A stretch of DNA of 64,000 nt from Cephalotus follicularis (Eukaryota; Streptophyta; Magnoliopsida; Oxalidales; Cephalotaceae), in contig BDDD01002050.1 in assembly GCA_001972305.1 (NCBI GenBank), forward strand, positions 129,325 through 193,324, in the 5' to 3' direction. The position numbers and the translations under genes are program-made. This document shows, in pieces, positions 32,994-45,120 of this stretch. Within the stretch, counting starts at the first letter, position 1, and each line of letters opens with the position of its first letter. The notes below the pieces were generated by a model that saw only the letters and a program-made list of their open reading frames with translations, made no database searches and was not told the DNA's origin.

Positions 32994-34060
32994 CTACATA
33001 CCTAAATCAAAATGATGAGGATACTCCTCCCGAATATGCTCCTCTTGAATCCTGTCTAAGTGGTAATGAACCACATGTAATGGATGGTACTGATAACCCC
33101 TTAGCATGGATATATGGAAAACATTATGCACATGAGCTAGCTGTGGAGGTAAGGCTAGCCGATAAGTCGCTGGACCCACCTTCTCCAAAACTTCAAAGTG
33201 CCCGATAAACCGAGGACTCAATTTTCCTTTCGACCCAAACCGACGAACTCCCTTCCAAGGTCAAACCTTCAGAAACACATGTTCACCTTGTTTAAACTCC
33301 AGATCCATCATGTGTTTATCTGCATAACTTTTCTGCCTGGATTGTGCAGCTTTCAACCTTTCCCTTGCTAGTGCCATTTTCTCAGTAGTAACCTGAACTA
33401 ACTCAGGTCCCTCGATAACTCTTTCTCTAACCTTATCCCAACAAGTCAGAGCCTGACACTTCCTCCCATGCAAGGCTTCAAAAGGATCCATCCGAATAGT
33501 AGCATGCCAACTATTATTATAGGCAAACTCTACCAAGATCAAATACTCATCCTAGTTCCCAGTCCATTCCAACGCACAAATCTCAACATGTCCTCCAAAG
33601 TCTGGATGGTCCTCTCTGACTGTCCATCCGTTTGTGGGTGGAAAGTTGTACTGTAGTTCAGTCGTGTACCCCATGCCTTCTGAAATCCCTTCCAGAATCT
33701 AGATGTGAAATGGGGATCCCGATCCGAGACAATGGATACAGGCTTCCCATGGAGTCTCACTATCTCCTGCTGAAAAACCTCTGCCAACCGATCCACAGAG
33801 AAACCCTCTCGAATAGCTAGGAAATGAGCTGATTTGGTTAACCGGTCTACCACTACCCATATAGCATCATTCCTCCTAAATTTCCTTGGCAAGCCCGTAA
33901 CAAAATCCATGGCAATACTCTCCCACTTCCATACAGGAATCTCTAATGGTTGCAACAGCCCACTAGCTCGCTGGTGTTCGATTTTGACCTGTTGACAAAT
34001 CAAACACTTCCTGACAAACTCTGCCACATCTCTCTTCATTCCATTACACCATAAATTCCT
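32994..34060 (-). pseudogene. E5 integrase (gypsy chromovirus-like)
   Basis: The minus strand gives AEFVRKCLICQQVKIEHQRA (zinc Cys pair), IAMDFVTGLPRKFRRND (Asp), SIVSDRDPHFTSRFW (Asp), TDGQSERTIQTLEDMLR (Glu), VEFAYNNSWHATIRMDPFEA, DKHMMDLEFKQGEHVFLKV, then SPRFIGHFEVLEKVG and VHNVFHISMLRGYQ. A frameshift near 33540 and a stop near 33240 break it. The C-terminus ends REEYPHHFDLGM; the chromodomain-like part is shortened. Confidence 0.88.
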
Positions 34061-34384
34061 CTTTAAATCTTTATAAATCTTAGTAGAACTAGGATGTATA
34101 GAGAATGGAGAACAACATGCCTAAGATAAAACTACCTCTCTGATCTCCGGATCTGCCGGCACACATAACCGCTTACCCAGCCATATCACCCCATGTTCAT
34201 CAACACGAAATTCTTGCTGCTTGACCTCCTCTATATCCTGAGTCAAAGCCCACAACTCACCATACTCTTTCTATGCTACCTTAACTTGATATATAATAGC
34301 AGGTTCCACCTTTATACCAGCAATAGACCCGTCTGAGCCCCGAACATATAACTCCAACTCTAAATGCTCCATATCCGATACAAG
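34061..34384 (-). pseudogene. E5 RNase H-integrase linker, decayed
   Basis: The minus strand keeps fragments such as RNLWCNGM and SPFSIHPSSTKIYKDLK-like codons before the zinc domain, with stops. Corresponds in position to the linker and zinc-domain start in E4. Confidence 0.5.
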
Positions 34385-34818
34385 CTAAGGTTGTGTAAAA
34401 AAAGTTGCCACACTCCCTAAGCTTTTCCTGCTAAGAGCCTCGACCACCACATTCAGCTTACCCAGATGGTACTGAATATTTGCATCATAATCCTTGAGAA
34501 GCTTCAACCATTGCCTCTGCCTCATATTCAGTTCCTTATGTGTGAAAATGTACTTGAGACTCTTGTGATCGGTAAAAATGTCACTAGTTTCCTCGAATAG
34601 ATAGTGCCTCCAAATCTTCAGATCAAACACCACAGCCACCAACTCGAGATCGTGTGTAGGATAGTTCATCTCATAAGGTTTAAGTTACCTCAAAGCATAA
34701 GCTATGGTATGACCATGCTGCATCAACACACAACCCAAACCTTTCTTAGATGCGTCACTATAAATCTGATATCCACCTATCCCATATGGCAAACTAAGAA
34801 TCGGTGAAGACCCAAGCC
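34385..34818 (-). pseudogene. E5 RNase H, 5' part cut by E6
   Basis: Minus-strand [20 protein letters not shown] (Asp), stop, [19 protein letters not shown] (Glu), [18 protein letters not shown] (Asp) and [13 protein letters not shown], where the last catalytic Asp of VADALSRK is Glu. E6 begins at 34819; E5 RT and gag are not in the window. Confidence 0.88.
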
Positions 34819-37420
34819 TGTTAGAATGGGGGTGTCCCTGCATGCCACGAGCTTGCTTTATGCTTGTATATACACTCTCCATTTATAATATCTAAATTCT
34901 TTTTCATGTTTATGTGCATATTTCTGTAGTAAATGGCAACCTGCTATATGTATATCCCAAACCATCTTAAATGGATTGGGTGATCACCATGTCATCCGAG
35001 TACACATATAGTGCCCTGTGGATAAAAGGGTTGGATCTCATGTCTGAGAGGTTATGAGAATGAGATCCTTACTCCCTTCTGAAAAAATGTTCCAAGTCAT
35101 ATGTTACTTTATTAGGGCTATTGATGAACCGTAAAGACTTGTCGTATTATGCTTGCTCCTGGCTCATGTGGAGGATGGATCCTCTCGTTGCCATTTGGGT
35201 TTACCCTAAAGCTAATGCAGGGTTCATGCTAGGTAGCATGAGACTGAACAGACCCACCATAGGAAACCTATTTGGGAAGTCATACCTATGTCAATAGGAT
35301 TCCTATAGTCTCGATAGTGTATAGCAGTAGACAATTCGTGAGCTATGTTGTGTCCTTAGGCCTGAGCGGCTGGCATGCATTGTGTTGTAACTGCTTGGCT
35401 TTGATTTTTACCTTCCCCAGCACTAGCCGCGTGCTGGCAAAAGGGTTATCTTTGGGCGTTGTGGGAGCTTCATTGAGATGTATGGGCGAGTGCGCAATAA
35501 GGAATCATCACACCCGTATGCAGGGTGATCGGCTCTGTATTATTTATGTCCATTAAGACTCATAAAATCCTGATCAGGTATAGGCAGAATGGAAATAGGG
35601 TTTCCAGTGAAGTCTTCCAAAAGTCTAAATGCGTACACGAATTTATAGTTATCGCGCCTTTACCTAGGGGTGACATTATTCCGAACCCTAGGTCGCGGTC
35701 GGAGCCAAGTATGACGTAGGATACATGACACATATTTTGTTGACTGGAAAAAGTACTGGTTAACCGGATGTTGACTTATAGACATGGGTAATTCCATGGA
35801 TCCGAGGGATGATAGGAACCATGCTGGGGTCATTCTGATAGTCGGGAACTATTAGAATGGTCGTACCAGAACTCTTGGGATGTTCTGGGAAACTTGTAGT
35901 CGTACCAGAGTCCAACCGGGCTTTTGGGTCCCATCATATTTTGGAATAAGTTGACGTGTATGGGACACATGTCATTTAGTGAAATGATGACACCTCGGTG
36001 GTATTACTTGGCCAAAGAATATCTATTTTGCTGGGTTTTATTTAGGAAGTGAAAGCTAGTTGCACCATAAATAGTTCATTCCGGGCCGAGGGGTATTTTG
36101 GTCATTTATGAAATATTGATATTTCATGGAGAGAGAGTACATTTGGGCCTAACCCTAGACTTTGTGAGGCTTACATAGGGCTGGCCCAAATGGTTCCATT
36201 AAGCCAATGGTAACTTAGTTACTTCATGGTTTAGACTTGTTGAATTATAAGTCCATCTAGAAGCTTTGACTTGCCAACTTTACTTAAGGGCTAAGTAAAT
36301 TCCAAGACTTGTCTCACAAGCTTGTTATGGCCGGCCATTTGATGAAAGAAAGGGAATTTTTTGCCTTCTCATTGGTTGAGAATTAATGTGAGAGTAAATA
36401 TCACATGGCAAGCACACAAAATGACTTAAGTGTTTTTCTTTAGTCATTCAACACATAACACCTTTCTCTCTTCTTCTTTCTCACTGCTGGACTCTCTCTT
36501 TTATCTCTTTTCCTCCATGGACGTGAGATTCATTTGCTCATGGTAGGAGTTCATGAATTTTCTTGATCTTCAAGAGAGAAGCCAAAGATATTCTCCTCTC
36601 AACCTCCTAAACAACTTTGATGGTGGAGATACCTCCTTATCTCTACCTTCATTGTTTAGATTTTTCTAGGATTTAAGAACCAGAAAAACTAACTTCCTAA
36701 ATGTTCTTATCCATGCATCGTGGAGCATTACTTGTGAATATGGATTGCTTGGAACTCAAAGGAAGGAATTGCCCAAAGTATGGAGGAGTAAAGACCAATG
36801 GTAAGTAACTTTCTCCTTCATCTTTTTACTTCTTGGGGAAGTGCTGTGTGTGTTGGTGCTAGGGCTTTTCCAAGCCATATACTTTGTGATTATATTCAGG
36901 TTGTTATGTTTTCGATGTGTGGCCGAAATCCTAGCTCATTCCAAGTGGGAATGATACCCTTAGGGTTAGGGTATAGGATAGGTGTTAAGGTGGGGCTTGA
37001 ATTAGGGTATATGTTGAACCCTAATTCCTTTTGGCGTTGTGGCCGAATTTTGAGATGAATTTCTCATGCTCCACTACTGTCCTAGAATGTGTTTAATGTG
37101 TTATTAAACCCTTAGGGTTAGTCCTCTAGGGTTAGAGTCATGGTGGAATTGGATAAGGGTATGTGTGCACCCTAATTCCAATTTTGGTTGCTAGCCGGTT
37201 TTAGGGTTTGTGTAACCCTACTCCATCTGCACTTTCCCTTTCTTGGAACCTGCCGTGGTGACTTTTAATTGTCCAATTAGTGATCCTTGGACTTAATTCA
37301 GACATTTTATGGCATAGGTCATGGGTGATTCCATTGCAAGAATCAAAATTTTCAAAATTAGTCACCCTAAACCCTATATGCCTGAAATGCATTTCTTCCG
37401 CTGCCTTCCCAATTCCAACA
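34819..37420 (+). repeat. E6 5' LTR (copia, same family as E1)
   Basis: 2602 bp, TGTTAGAATGGGGG...ATTCCAACA, followed by a primer site. The first kilobase is the reverse complement of E1 LTR sequence (for example the GCGGCTGGCATGCATTG and CCTAGGTCGCGGTCGG segments). From about 36000 it diverges and lacks the GC-rich repeats of E1. It is inserted in the RNase H of E5; the left target-duplication candidate is AAGCC. Confidence 0.9.
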
Positions 37421-37422
37421 AG

Positions 37423-37434
37423 TGGTACTAGAGC
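37423..37434 (+). other. E6 primer-binding site
   Basis: TGGTACTAGAGC two bases after the LTR end, close to the initiator-Met site TGGTATCAGAGC. Confidence 0.8.
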
Positions 37435-38273
37435 CTCTCATATGCATTAATTGTTCCATATTTAGATGTCTAGTGGCATGGCAAGGGGACTTTGTCCCTT
37501 GGCCAAAATTTGACCCCAGACCCTAAAGTGAACAATAGAAAATTTGGAGATTCAGGATTATGGCATTCTAAATTGAATTTTTCTGTTTATGTTGAACTTG
37601 TGTGGTAAGACTAGTTAAATGGATTGTATGATGAACCAAAGAAAACTACATTGGGTTTTTATGATGCAAGGGAGCATTCAAGCATCCTGGTGTAGTGCTC
37701 AGGATCTCAAACAGACCTAAATTAGTCATTGAACGAGAGGTTCAAAGTCCCATTAAAAATCTGTTTTTAAACAGCTGGAATGTGCTGATTTCTGCACATA
37801 TTTTTTGCACTTGTTTGAGTGTAGTCTATCTAGCGGCAATCATAATAGTTTGTTATAATGGTTACTGGCAATTTGAGTACCAGAATTCTATGATGAGTGT
37901 CCGACATTGTATGCTATGACACTTGCAGTTTCTACAACACCTTATTGACAATTTCCAAAATAATGAATCATATTATTAATATAAGTTTCTAGAAAGCTTA
38001 TGGAAAGCTTGTGATAGTTTTTTTGGTGCAATTTTCTCACTGTAAACTAATGGAACTAATATTTATGGGATAGGCACAGACCGCGGTGGTTTAGACAGAG
38101 ATTTGGACACGATACTGTGTAACGTGTCACCAAAAATATTGCATTAAAATATTGATTATTTTTCTTCAATGCATTATTTCTCATTTTAAATTCATGGTCG
38201 ATCCACGAATTTGATGTAGTTGGAAACTACATATGGGTATACTAGATTTTCATTTATCTAGTGGGAGTTGGGT
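37435..38273 (+). other. E6 untranslated leader, cut by E7
   Basis: About 840 bp between primer site and the E7 insertion with no recognisable protein. It ends TCTAGTGGGAGTTGGGT, resembling the E8 leader near 44460 (TTTAGTGGGAGTTTG), so it stops well before the gag start. The stem-loop region seen in E1 and E8 would lie further on and is absent. Confidence 0.65.
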
Positions 38274-38477
38274 TGTAATGCCCGGGATCTTTGTTGTTGT
38301 AATATTCCAATTTGAAATGTAATCTTATTATTGAATTAATGAGAATGACATAATTTCTGAGTTAGATGATGCTTTACAAAATTTAAAAGGTTAGATTTTG
38401 GAAGAGGGGTCGATTGGAATGTTAAAGAAATGTTAAATGATGCAATTAGAGGCAAAACGGTGCAGTTTTGGGAAAAA

Positions 38478-38630
38478 CGCGTCGATGTCTTTGGAAGGCA
38501 TCGACGCCTATGGGAACAAAGGGCGCACGTGAATGCATGTACATGAACGTCGATGTAGACGAAGACATCGACACCCTCGTATGAAATAGGAAAAGACATC
38601 GACGTCTAAGGAAGACGTCGACGTCTTTGA
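38478..38630. repeat. Palindromic motif cluster (E7 LTR, U3)
   Basis: CGCGTCGATGTCTTT-GGAAGG-CATCGACGCC, then AACGTCGATGTAGACG, GACATCGACACC and ACATCGACGTCTAAGGAAGA followed by CGTCGACGTCTTTG. Same motif type and same relative position as in E4. Confidence 0.78.
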
Positions 38631-39390
38631 AAAGAATATCAGTCACGTTATGAACTGACAGGATAACGTGCAAGGGAAAGGAATCCAAGACCTCTTGCAG
38701 GCGCCTTGAGGCACGAGAGGGGGACGTGTTGAGCAAGCATAATGACCTCCTGACCTGCAAGGTTAAAGAGAGCATACTTATGAGTACATGCAAAGACTTT
38801 CCAGCCAAAGGAGGACACCTGGTGCACCATGCAACCTGGTGTGAAGAAGGTGAGTAGAAAGAGAGAATCTTGCCTTAATGCAGATGGAAACAAAAACCCC
38901 ACTCTGCATAAAACTCCCTTCCCTCCCTGCAAACGAGAGAGCTGAAGAAGAGAAACGGAAATTATTCTGAAATGGGGTGAGAAAAGAGATAGATCAAAGA
39001 AAGAAAGAGAGAGGATAGAACCACCATTGTTGAGCACTTGGAGCTTGGAACTCGGAGCCCTGTGAATACTACAAGGGACGAACTTGGGAATGCTGTGATC
39101 AATTCTTGGAGAACAAAGAGGTGGACTTTCAAGGTTTCTAACTTGAAACCAGAGGTAGGGGAAAGTGGTGAACTTTATACATGCATTTTCAGTTGTAAGA
39201 TAATGAAATGCCATTGATGAATTGCATGTTAATGGACGAATTGTAATCTCTAGATTTGTTGTGATGACTGCTGTGATGTACGGAGTAACCATGCATGTGT
39301 ATTTTACATGAATATTCGGATTGACTTGTGTAAAGGATGGATTGGTAATGGCTTGGTTTGTTAAAACCTTGGAGATAAAGTTCTGGGCTG

Positions 39391-39810
39391 AACGTCAACG
39401 CCTACATAAAGACGTCGATGCCTTCATCTGTGAAAACAACAGACGTCGATGTTTTGGTAGAACATCAACGCCTTTTCTGGAAAATCACAGAACCTTAGTG
39501 TTCGTTGTGAACGGTGAAATGCCTGCTTTTGATTGCCTGACTTGTTCATGAATTGATATTTGGTTACGTATTTTGATAACCAGTAGCATACCTTACACGG
39601 CGAGAGGATGAGATTGTTTGTGTGAAGGTTTAAGGGTCGGATTCTTCCCCCTGGAATCAAGTTTTGGGAACTGATACCTCCTGGTATCATAAAGACATCG
39701 ACGTCTTTGGAAAAGCATCGATGTCTTTGGTCCAAAAACGCCTGGGAATAGCTACACGAAACGCTGGCGCCTTAGGGTAAAGACGTCGACAGCCAGGCAA
39801 TAAGCGTCGA
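39391..39810. repeat. Second palindromic motif cluster (E7 LTR)
   Basis: Copies at about 39391-39480 (AAAGACGTCGATGCC, CAGACGTCGATG, AACATCAACGCC) and 39690-39810 (ACATCGACGTCTTTGG, GCATCGATGTCTTTGG, AAAGACGTCGACAGCC, AAGCGTCGATGC). Downstream of the TATA-like box, as in E4. Confidence 0.75.
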
Positions 39811-40878
39811 TGCTTATTCCCCTGCTTGAAAAGGTTTTACTCGAATGGGACCCGTTAAACCCGAAACAACTCTAGAAACGATCCTAGATGTATTCTGAGC
39901 ATATGTTTGCATTGTTACTGAACTGTGAATTGAATTGTGATTGATTGCTAAAAAGTGTTAACCATTTTGTAAAGCTTGCATGATTATTATAATCATTAAT
40001 TGTACGAAAATGTATATTTGCTAAATATATATATTTTTTCAAATGACAGAGGAAAGTATTTGCCAAAGATGGTGAAATGTTTAAAGGATTGGTTATACAA
40101 TCGAACTATACTGTTTCAAGTTTTATACTTATCACAACATGAGAATGGAGTAATATATTTTAAACAAATATATTTGATCAAGTAATTATATTTTATTGCT
40201 TGACTTGTACTGTACGGTGTTTGTGCTTGTTGATTATTAGCCACTGTGCTAGTAACCTGTTGATTGTTTAGCCATAGTGCTAAGCAACCTGTACGGAGGA
40301 CTTGCCTCAAACCATTCGCAAACGGGGATGGGGTGAGAGTGCATGACGTTGGGGCCAGGAGCTGGCGACGGTCGTGACGTCTTGTTTGTCTGGTTCCTTT
40401 TGGGACATACTTAGTGCTTGTGTTGATGTAGCCATATGAGGTTATACCTGTACTGTGAACATGCATATATATTTTACATATGTATAAACTGCGATATATA
40501 TACTGCGATATATATATACTATACTACATCACGGTACATTCATTCGTGATACTCATTATCATATACCTCGAACTGCATTTATGAGTTTATTCACTTAGCC
40601 GAGTGAGGACAAAGGCTAATCCCCTACTGTAACAGATTGATGGAGTGGGACTTGATATGGAGCACGCAAGGAGACTTAAGGAGAAGAGTGAATTGTTTCT
40701 CTATGATTGTGTTATCTGGATTAATGAACAATGATTTATTAATTGGATTATTGTAACGTGGATTTTATATCTGTCATGTATTGATGGATACCGTTGTTTA
40801 ATTCATTTCGTACTGTATTATCACACTCCGTTTATGGGTGATCGACAATGATGTTGGGTTTTTATATAAACATTTTGG

Positions 40879-40906
40879 GTATCACGTAGTATGGGATGCG
40901 TGATAC
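40879..40906 (+). promoter_or_regulatory. Conserved hairpin near the E7 LTR 3' end
   Basis: GTATCACGTA-GTATGGGA-TGCGTGATAC: ten pairs (one G-U) and the same 8-nt loop as in E4 and E10, about 145 bp before the LTR end. Confidence 0.65.
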
Positions 40907-41053
40907 ATATTTTTAAATTCAGCTTATTTCATGTTATTGCTTCCGCTATTGAAAGTTTTTGTTTTTACGTGAAATCGCATAAGCTGAATTATGTTGGTTG
41001 ATTGCTTTACCGCTTTAATGCTGTCTCGATGAGGAAACGGGGTGTGACAACGG

Positions 41054-41065
41054 TGGTATCAGAGC
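41054..41065 (+). other. E7 primer-binding site
   Basis: TGGTATCAGAGC four bases after the LTR end: an exact initiator-Met primer site. Confidence 0.92.
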
Positions 41066-41161
41066 ATATTCCAAATATGCTTAGCTAGGAAATTTTCCTC
41101 GGCAATTAATAAATTGTTTTCCTAAAATCGTGACTAACCGTCATCCTTCTTATAGGAACAA

Positions 41162-41670
41162 ATGAACCGAAGGAGAACAAGTGCTAGGGCTAGAGCTGTT
41201 GGAGCCAATGCCCCTGAAGAAGCGAATATTCCGAAAGGAATGAATGTCCCCCAAGATGATAGAGATTCGATGGCCCGAATTACGGATTATTTTCAGCAAC
41301 ATATGGCCTTTAATATGGCTAATGCGGAGGAGATACGCCAATGCTATGCGCAAGCTCGGCCGCAACATAGAGCCCCCGACCACTGACCGGGAGGGGATAA
41401 TAACCAGTTTGGGAGGGACATTGAAAGGTTTATGACGCAGAATCCACCCAGTTTCCGGGGGGAACTTGATGCTACTATTGCTGAGAGATGGCTACAGGAC
41501 TTGGAGAAAATCTTTGAAGTAATGGACTGCACTGACACTCAAAAACTGAAGTTTGCTGTATACTGTCCATGGGGTGAGGCCACTCATTGGTGGGAGATGT
41601 TCAAGGCGATATGGGAATCTCAGAGGCTTGACAGTACTTGGGGAAGATTCCAGACAGAATTCTTTGAGAC
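41162..41670 (+). pseudogene. E7 gag, N-terminal part
   Basis: Starts MNRRRTSARARAVGANAPEE, followed by ITDYFQQHMAFNMANAEEIR, a stop at 41384, FMTQNPPSFRGELDATIAER, EKIFEVMDCTDTQKLKFAVY and HWWEMFKAIWESQRLDSTW, ending RFQTEFFETY where E8 is inserted. It is the retrotrans_gag capsid fold. It continues at 51028 as VPRIEQECRETKLLKLRQG. Confidence 0.88.
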
Positions 41671-41675
41671 ATATG
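41671..41675. repeat. Target-site duplication of E8, left copy
   Basis: ATATG before TGTTAGATATAG. The right copy is 51028-51032. Joining the flanks restores ETY-VPR in E7 gag. Confidence 0.95.
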
Positions 41676-43850
41676 TGTTAGATATAGTGACCCGACAAGC
41701 CATTAGATGGGTTGTCACATTATATCTTATCTTGTATGAAACAATCTTATTCCTTATATATATGATGTGTGCTAATTTGTTATGGCTATATCACTTGTGT
41801 TTTATCACTTAATTGAAGTAGTTTATTATTTACCTGCTTACACTTGTGATGCCCTGACATAAGCTTGGATGCCTAGCATGGAGGCTGTGAGATTGGTTAC
41901 CTTATTCCTTATGTCGAATTAGTTCCAAGTCATAGGTTCACTTTGTGGGCATTAGTGAACCGGATAGACTTACGCGTATGTTGCCTGCTCATGGAATTGG
42001 AGGATGGATTCTCTCACTACCATCTGTGTTGGACACTAGGGCAAATGCGGGGTGCGAGCTGGGAGCATGTACACTGAACAGGACCCGCGTAGGATACACT
42101 ATTTGGATAGTTGCTATTCTCGTGTTAGTAGTGACTACTATTTGTTGCGGTTGTGTATAAGTGATCATCACTTAGCGAGTTCTCTAACTCGTCTGATCCT
42201 TAGACCTGAGCGACTGCTCTATATTGTATGGAGACGGTTATGCTTTGATCTCCTCCTTACCCAGTCCTCACGCACGGCTGGCAATCGGGTGGTCTTTGGG
42301 TATGATCGAATTTATACGAATATAAGTGAGTGCGCAATATGGGATTGTCACACCTGAGCGAAGGTGATCGGCTCTATTATGATCTGATTATACTTTGGAC
42401 TTATGAAATCCTTGGCCAAGGTTGAGGTAGACTGGAAATTAGATTTCTGGAGAGTTTACCAAAGGTCCTAGTAATGATCAGATATTTTTAGTCATTAAGG
42501 TATTATCTAGGGTTGACACATAACCTTGCCCTAGACCTCAAACAGGGCCAAGCATGACAAGGGATTATAGTACACGCGAACCGATGACTTAGAAAATCTA
42601 GGGTTTATGAGGTGTGTAATAAATTATGGAAAAATTAATTAGATTAATTTTTCCATCTGGATAATATTTGGATATTGCTCCAATAGCATTTAAATTGGTC
42701 AAGGACCATTTAGAATGGCTAAACCGGACCCTAGGGGTATTTCGGTAATTTTTGAACACCTCTTGTTTTAACCAAGATTTTAAAAGGTCCTTACCTTATA
42801 ATGATTAGTTCTTTAATATGTTGGACATATTAAGTCTTGGTGTCAAATATTGGTTATGTGAATTTTGCATTTTCTCGAAACACACATGTTTCATCTTACT
42901 TAACCAATATTCGAATGGTACAGGAGATCACTAAAAGAGTTAGACTCTTATTACTTCATTGGCCAGACAAAGCATCGACGTCTTTTAGAAAGACTTCGAT
43001 GCTTAACGTTTTTTATAGGCGTCGATGTCTTTTAGAAAGAGTCGATGTTCTTAGTACCACATTGCATAAGCATCGATGTCCTTTGGAAGGCGTCGACGTC
43101 TTTGAGCAGAACGTGCAACCTGTGCACGAGCTCACTTTGTGGGCACGTTTTCTCTCTCATCTCTAGCAACCATCTCCCATTCTTGCATGTTATGGGAACG
43201 TGGGGATCATGGCCACAGACTCCCGAGGAGTAAGGACCATGATCCTAAGTGAATGGGAGAGTGGGAGAGAGAAGGAGGAGCCTAGTTATAAGCATTTTCT
43301 GCAGAAAATGTGAGGTAGAAGTTTGGTTTTTGCTGGGCAAGTGACTTCGATTTTCTCTCATCAGAGTGTGTTCCTTTCATCTGTGATACACCAAGCAAGA
43401 GCTGATCTAGGGTGGATTGATTATTGACTTCATTGGTCAATATCAATTTACCTTTTCTAAGCTTAGCGAGAGAGAGAGAGTTCATACACTTTGTTCTTGG
43501 TTATTGCTGGTTGGATTGCTTGTTGTTCCAGAGACTTGGAGAAGATTAAACATGGAATCTACTCAAGCGTGTAGTGGCAGAGAAAGAAGGAGCCTTCACC
43601 CGCTGGTATATCTCTTGGTCCTTCTCTTCTTGTCATGCTTGTGTGTCACCGTTGTATGCTATGATGACACCAATTTAATTCTGTTGATGATGTGGTGATC
43701 CATGTGGTCTGTGGACATGCCTTATGGATTGGTTTTAGTTTTTTTTATTGGGTGTTCTTCCGTTGCTATTTTATATGATTTTGTTTTGTTCTACACCCTA
43801 CACCCCATAGTCCATTTATGGCTCCAGATTCGGTTTATCCGTTTCCATCA
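41676..43850 (+). repeat. E8 5' LTR
   Basis: 2175 bp. It contains about 690 bp (roughly 42037-42706) missing from the 3' LTR. A motif cluster lies at 42971-43110, a TATA-like TTATAAG at 43286-43292, then a leader-like segment to CGTTTCCATCA. Small frames are not conserved. Confidence 0.93.
42971..43110. repeat. Palindromic motif cluster (E8 5' LTR, upstream of TATA)
   Basis: GCATCGACGTCTTTTAGAAA-GACTTCGATGC, GGCGTCGATGTCTTTTAG, GCATCGATGTCCTTTGG and GGCGTCGACGTCTTTG. The 3' LTR copy is at about 50173-50285. The same motif as in the gypsy LTRs, here in a copia LTR. Confidence 0.8.
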
Positions 43851-43851
43851 G

Positions 43852-43863
43852 TGGTATCAGAGC
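43852..43863 (+). other. E8 primer-binding site
   Basis: TGGTATCAGAGC one base after the 5' LTR end: an exact initiator-Met primer site. Confidence 0.93.
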
Positions 43864-44145
43864 GTCCCACATCATCCTTGATTGAATTTTTGCTTTAGAT
43901 GATGAACTGATTAACAGTTTAATTGCTGGAGATGTTTTATGATCAAACTAGATTTTTAAAGTGTCTTAGTGAAAATTGCATGAAATTGGATTTTATTGTG
44001 TTTTTGTCCTGTGGATATTGTTTAAATGTGTTTGGAATTATGTTTGGAACGTGCATAGTGCAATTTGGATTGCCAGATTGGAATGCCAAAGTCTAAATCA
44101 TTATTTTCTGCATTTTTTGAAATGCAGAAACTGCCCAGGGGGTTA

Positions 44146-44390
44146 TAGACGTCGACGTTCTTGATAGACGTCGATGTCTTGTTCATGTTTCCAGGAAACG
44201 CGTCGACGTTCTTGATTGATGTCGATGTCTTGTTCATCATTTCCAGGAAACGCGTCAATGTTCTTGATGAACATCGATGCCTTGTTCATCTATTCTCAGG
44301 AAACGCATCGATGTTATTGATAAACGTCGACGCCTTTTTCAACAGTTTTCGTGAAATGCGTCGACGCCTTCTGGGAAGCGTCGACGTCTT
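44146..44390. repeat. Palindromic motif cluster in the E8 leader
   Basis: About ten motif halves in a loose tandem of roughly 60-bp units: AGACGTCGACGTTCTTGAT, AGACGTCGATGTCTTGTTCA, CGCGTCGACGTTCTTGAT and so on, separated by TTTCCAGGAAACG. It lies after the primer site, so in transcribed leader. Frames across it give repetitive nonsense peptides. Confidence 0.8.
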
Positions 44391-45120
44391 CAAAAAAAAT
44401 TCCAATAAAATTGGATTTTATACATTTTGGCACTTAGAAAATAAAAAATCGTTACTTGTTTTAGTGGGAGTTTGATCAGTTAACAATCCTTAAATTAAAT
44501 TGTATGATTGGTTATTATCTATGGCATTTGTTTTATTTGTGTTTTATAATATTGGATATTATATAGGTCTTATGCACAATGGATGGCCCAAGAAGGACAT
44601 AGACCTAGTTTGTGGTTTTCTTGTGTGGATGGATTTATTTATTTATTTATTATTTTAAAGGTTTGTAATAAGGTGCCTACGTGCACCATTTATTTTTCCT
44701 TTCTTTTGTAATTTTTCCTTGTATTTTTAAATGTAATTTTTCTTTCGAAAAATGTAAAGTTCTTTAGGTAAAAGAAGACCTTGCAAGGAAAAATGGAGGA
44801 AAGGAGAAATGGATTACAAGCTTTTTGAAGGCCATGTATGCATGGTTATTGTTGTAGTGATTTTGGGCTCAAGTCACTACTACTAATGTCCTTGCCAATA
44901 CATTGACATATTTTAGAATTATGTCCAAGGTGCATAAGATACACGTCTTGCATGTTAAGCCGTAATTAATTGGAATTGGCTAATACAACCAATGAATTAA
45001 TTAATGGCTCGGTAATTAAAATTTGAGACCGCAAATTCCCTCGCTTGAATAATAAGTCTTAACGTAGGAACCCATGGAGTGGTTCCCCGTGGCCTTCCAC
45101 AATTTTCATTGAGTAGTGTT

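Larger units (their letters stand above)
38274..41049 (+). repeat. E7 5' LTR
   Basis: 2776 bp, TGTAATGCCCGGG...GGGTGTGACA. It has palindromic motif clusters at 38478-38630 and 39391-39810, a TATA-like GCATAAAAC near 38906, the block CTTAGCCGAGTGAGGACAAAGG (near 40597) and the conserved hairpin (40879-40906). Related in architecture to the E4 and E10 LTRs but diverged from both. Confidence 0.92.

Noticed and set aside
44161-44475. Repetitive peptide frame (NVDVLF-like repeats) in the E8 leader, and similar ones at 53883-54446 and 57346-57909
   Set aside because: The repeats come from the DNA motif clusters and are read in several frames and on both strands. There is no start context and no conservation at the protein level.
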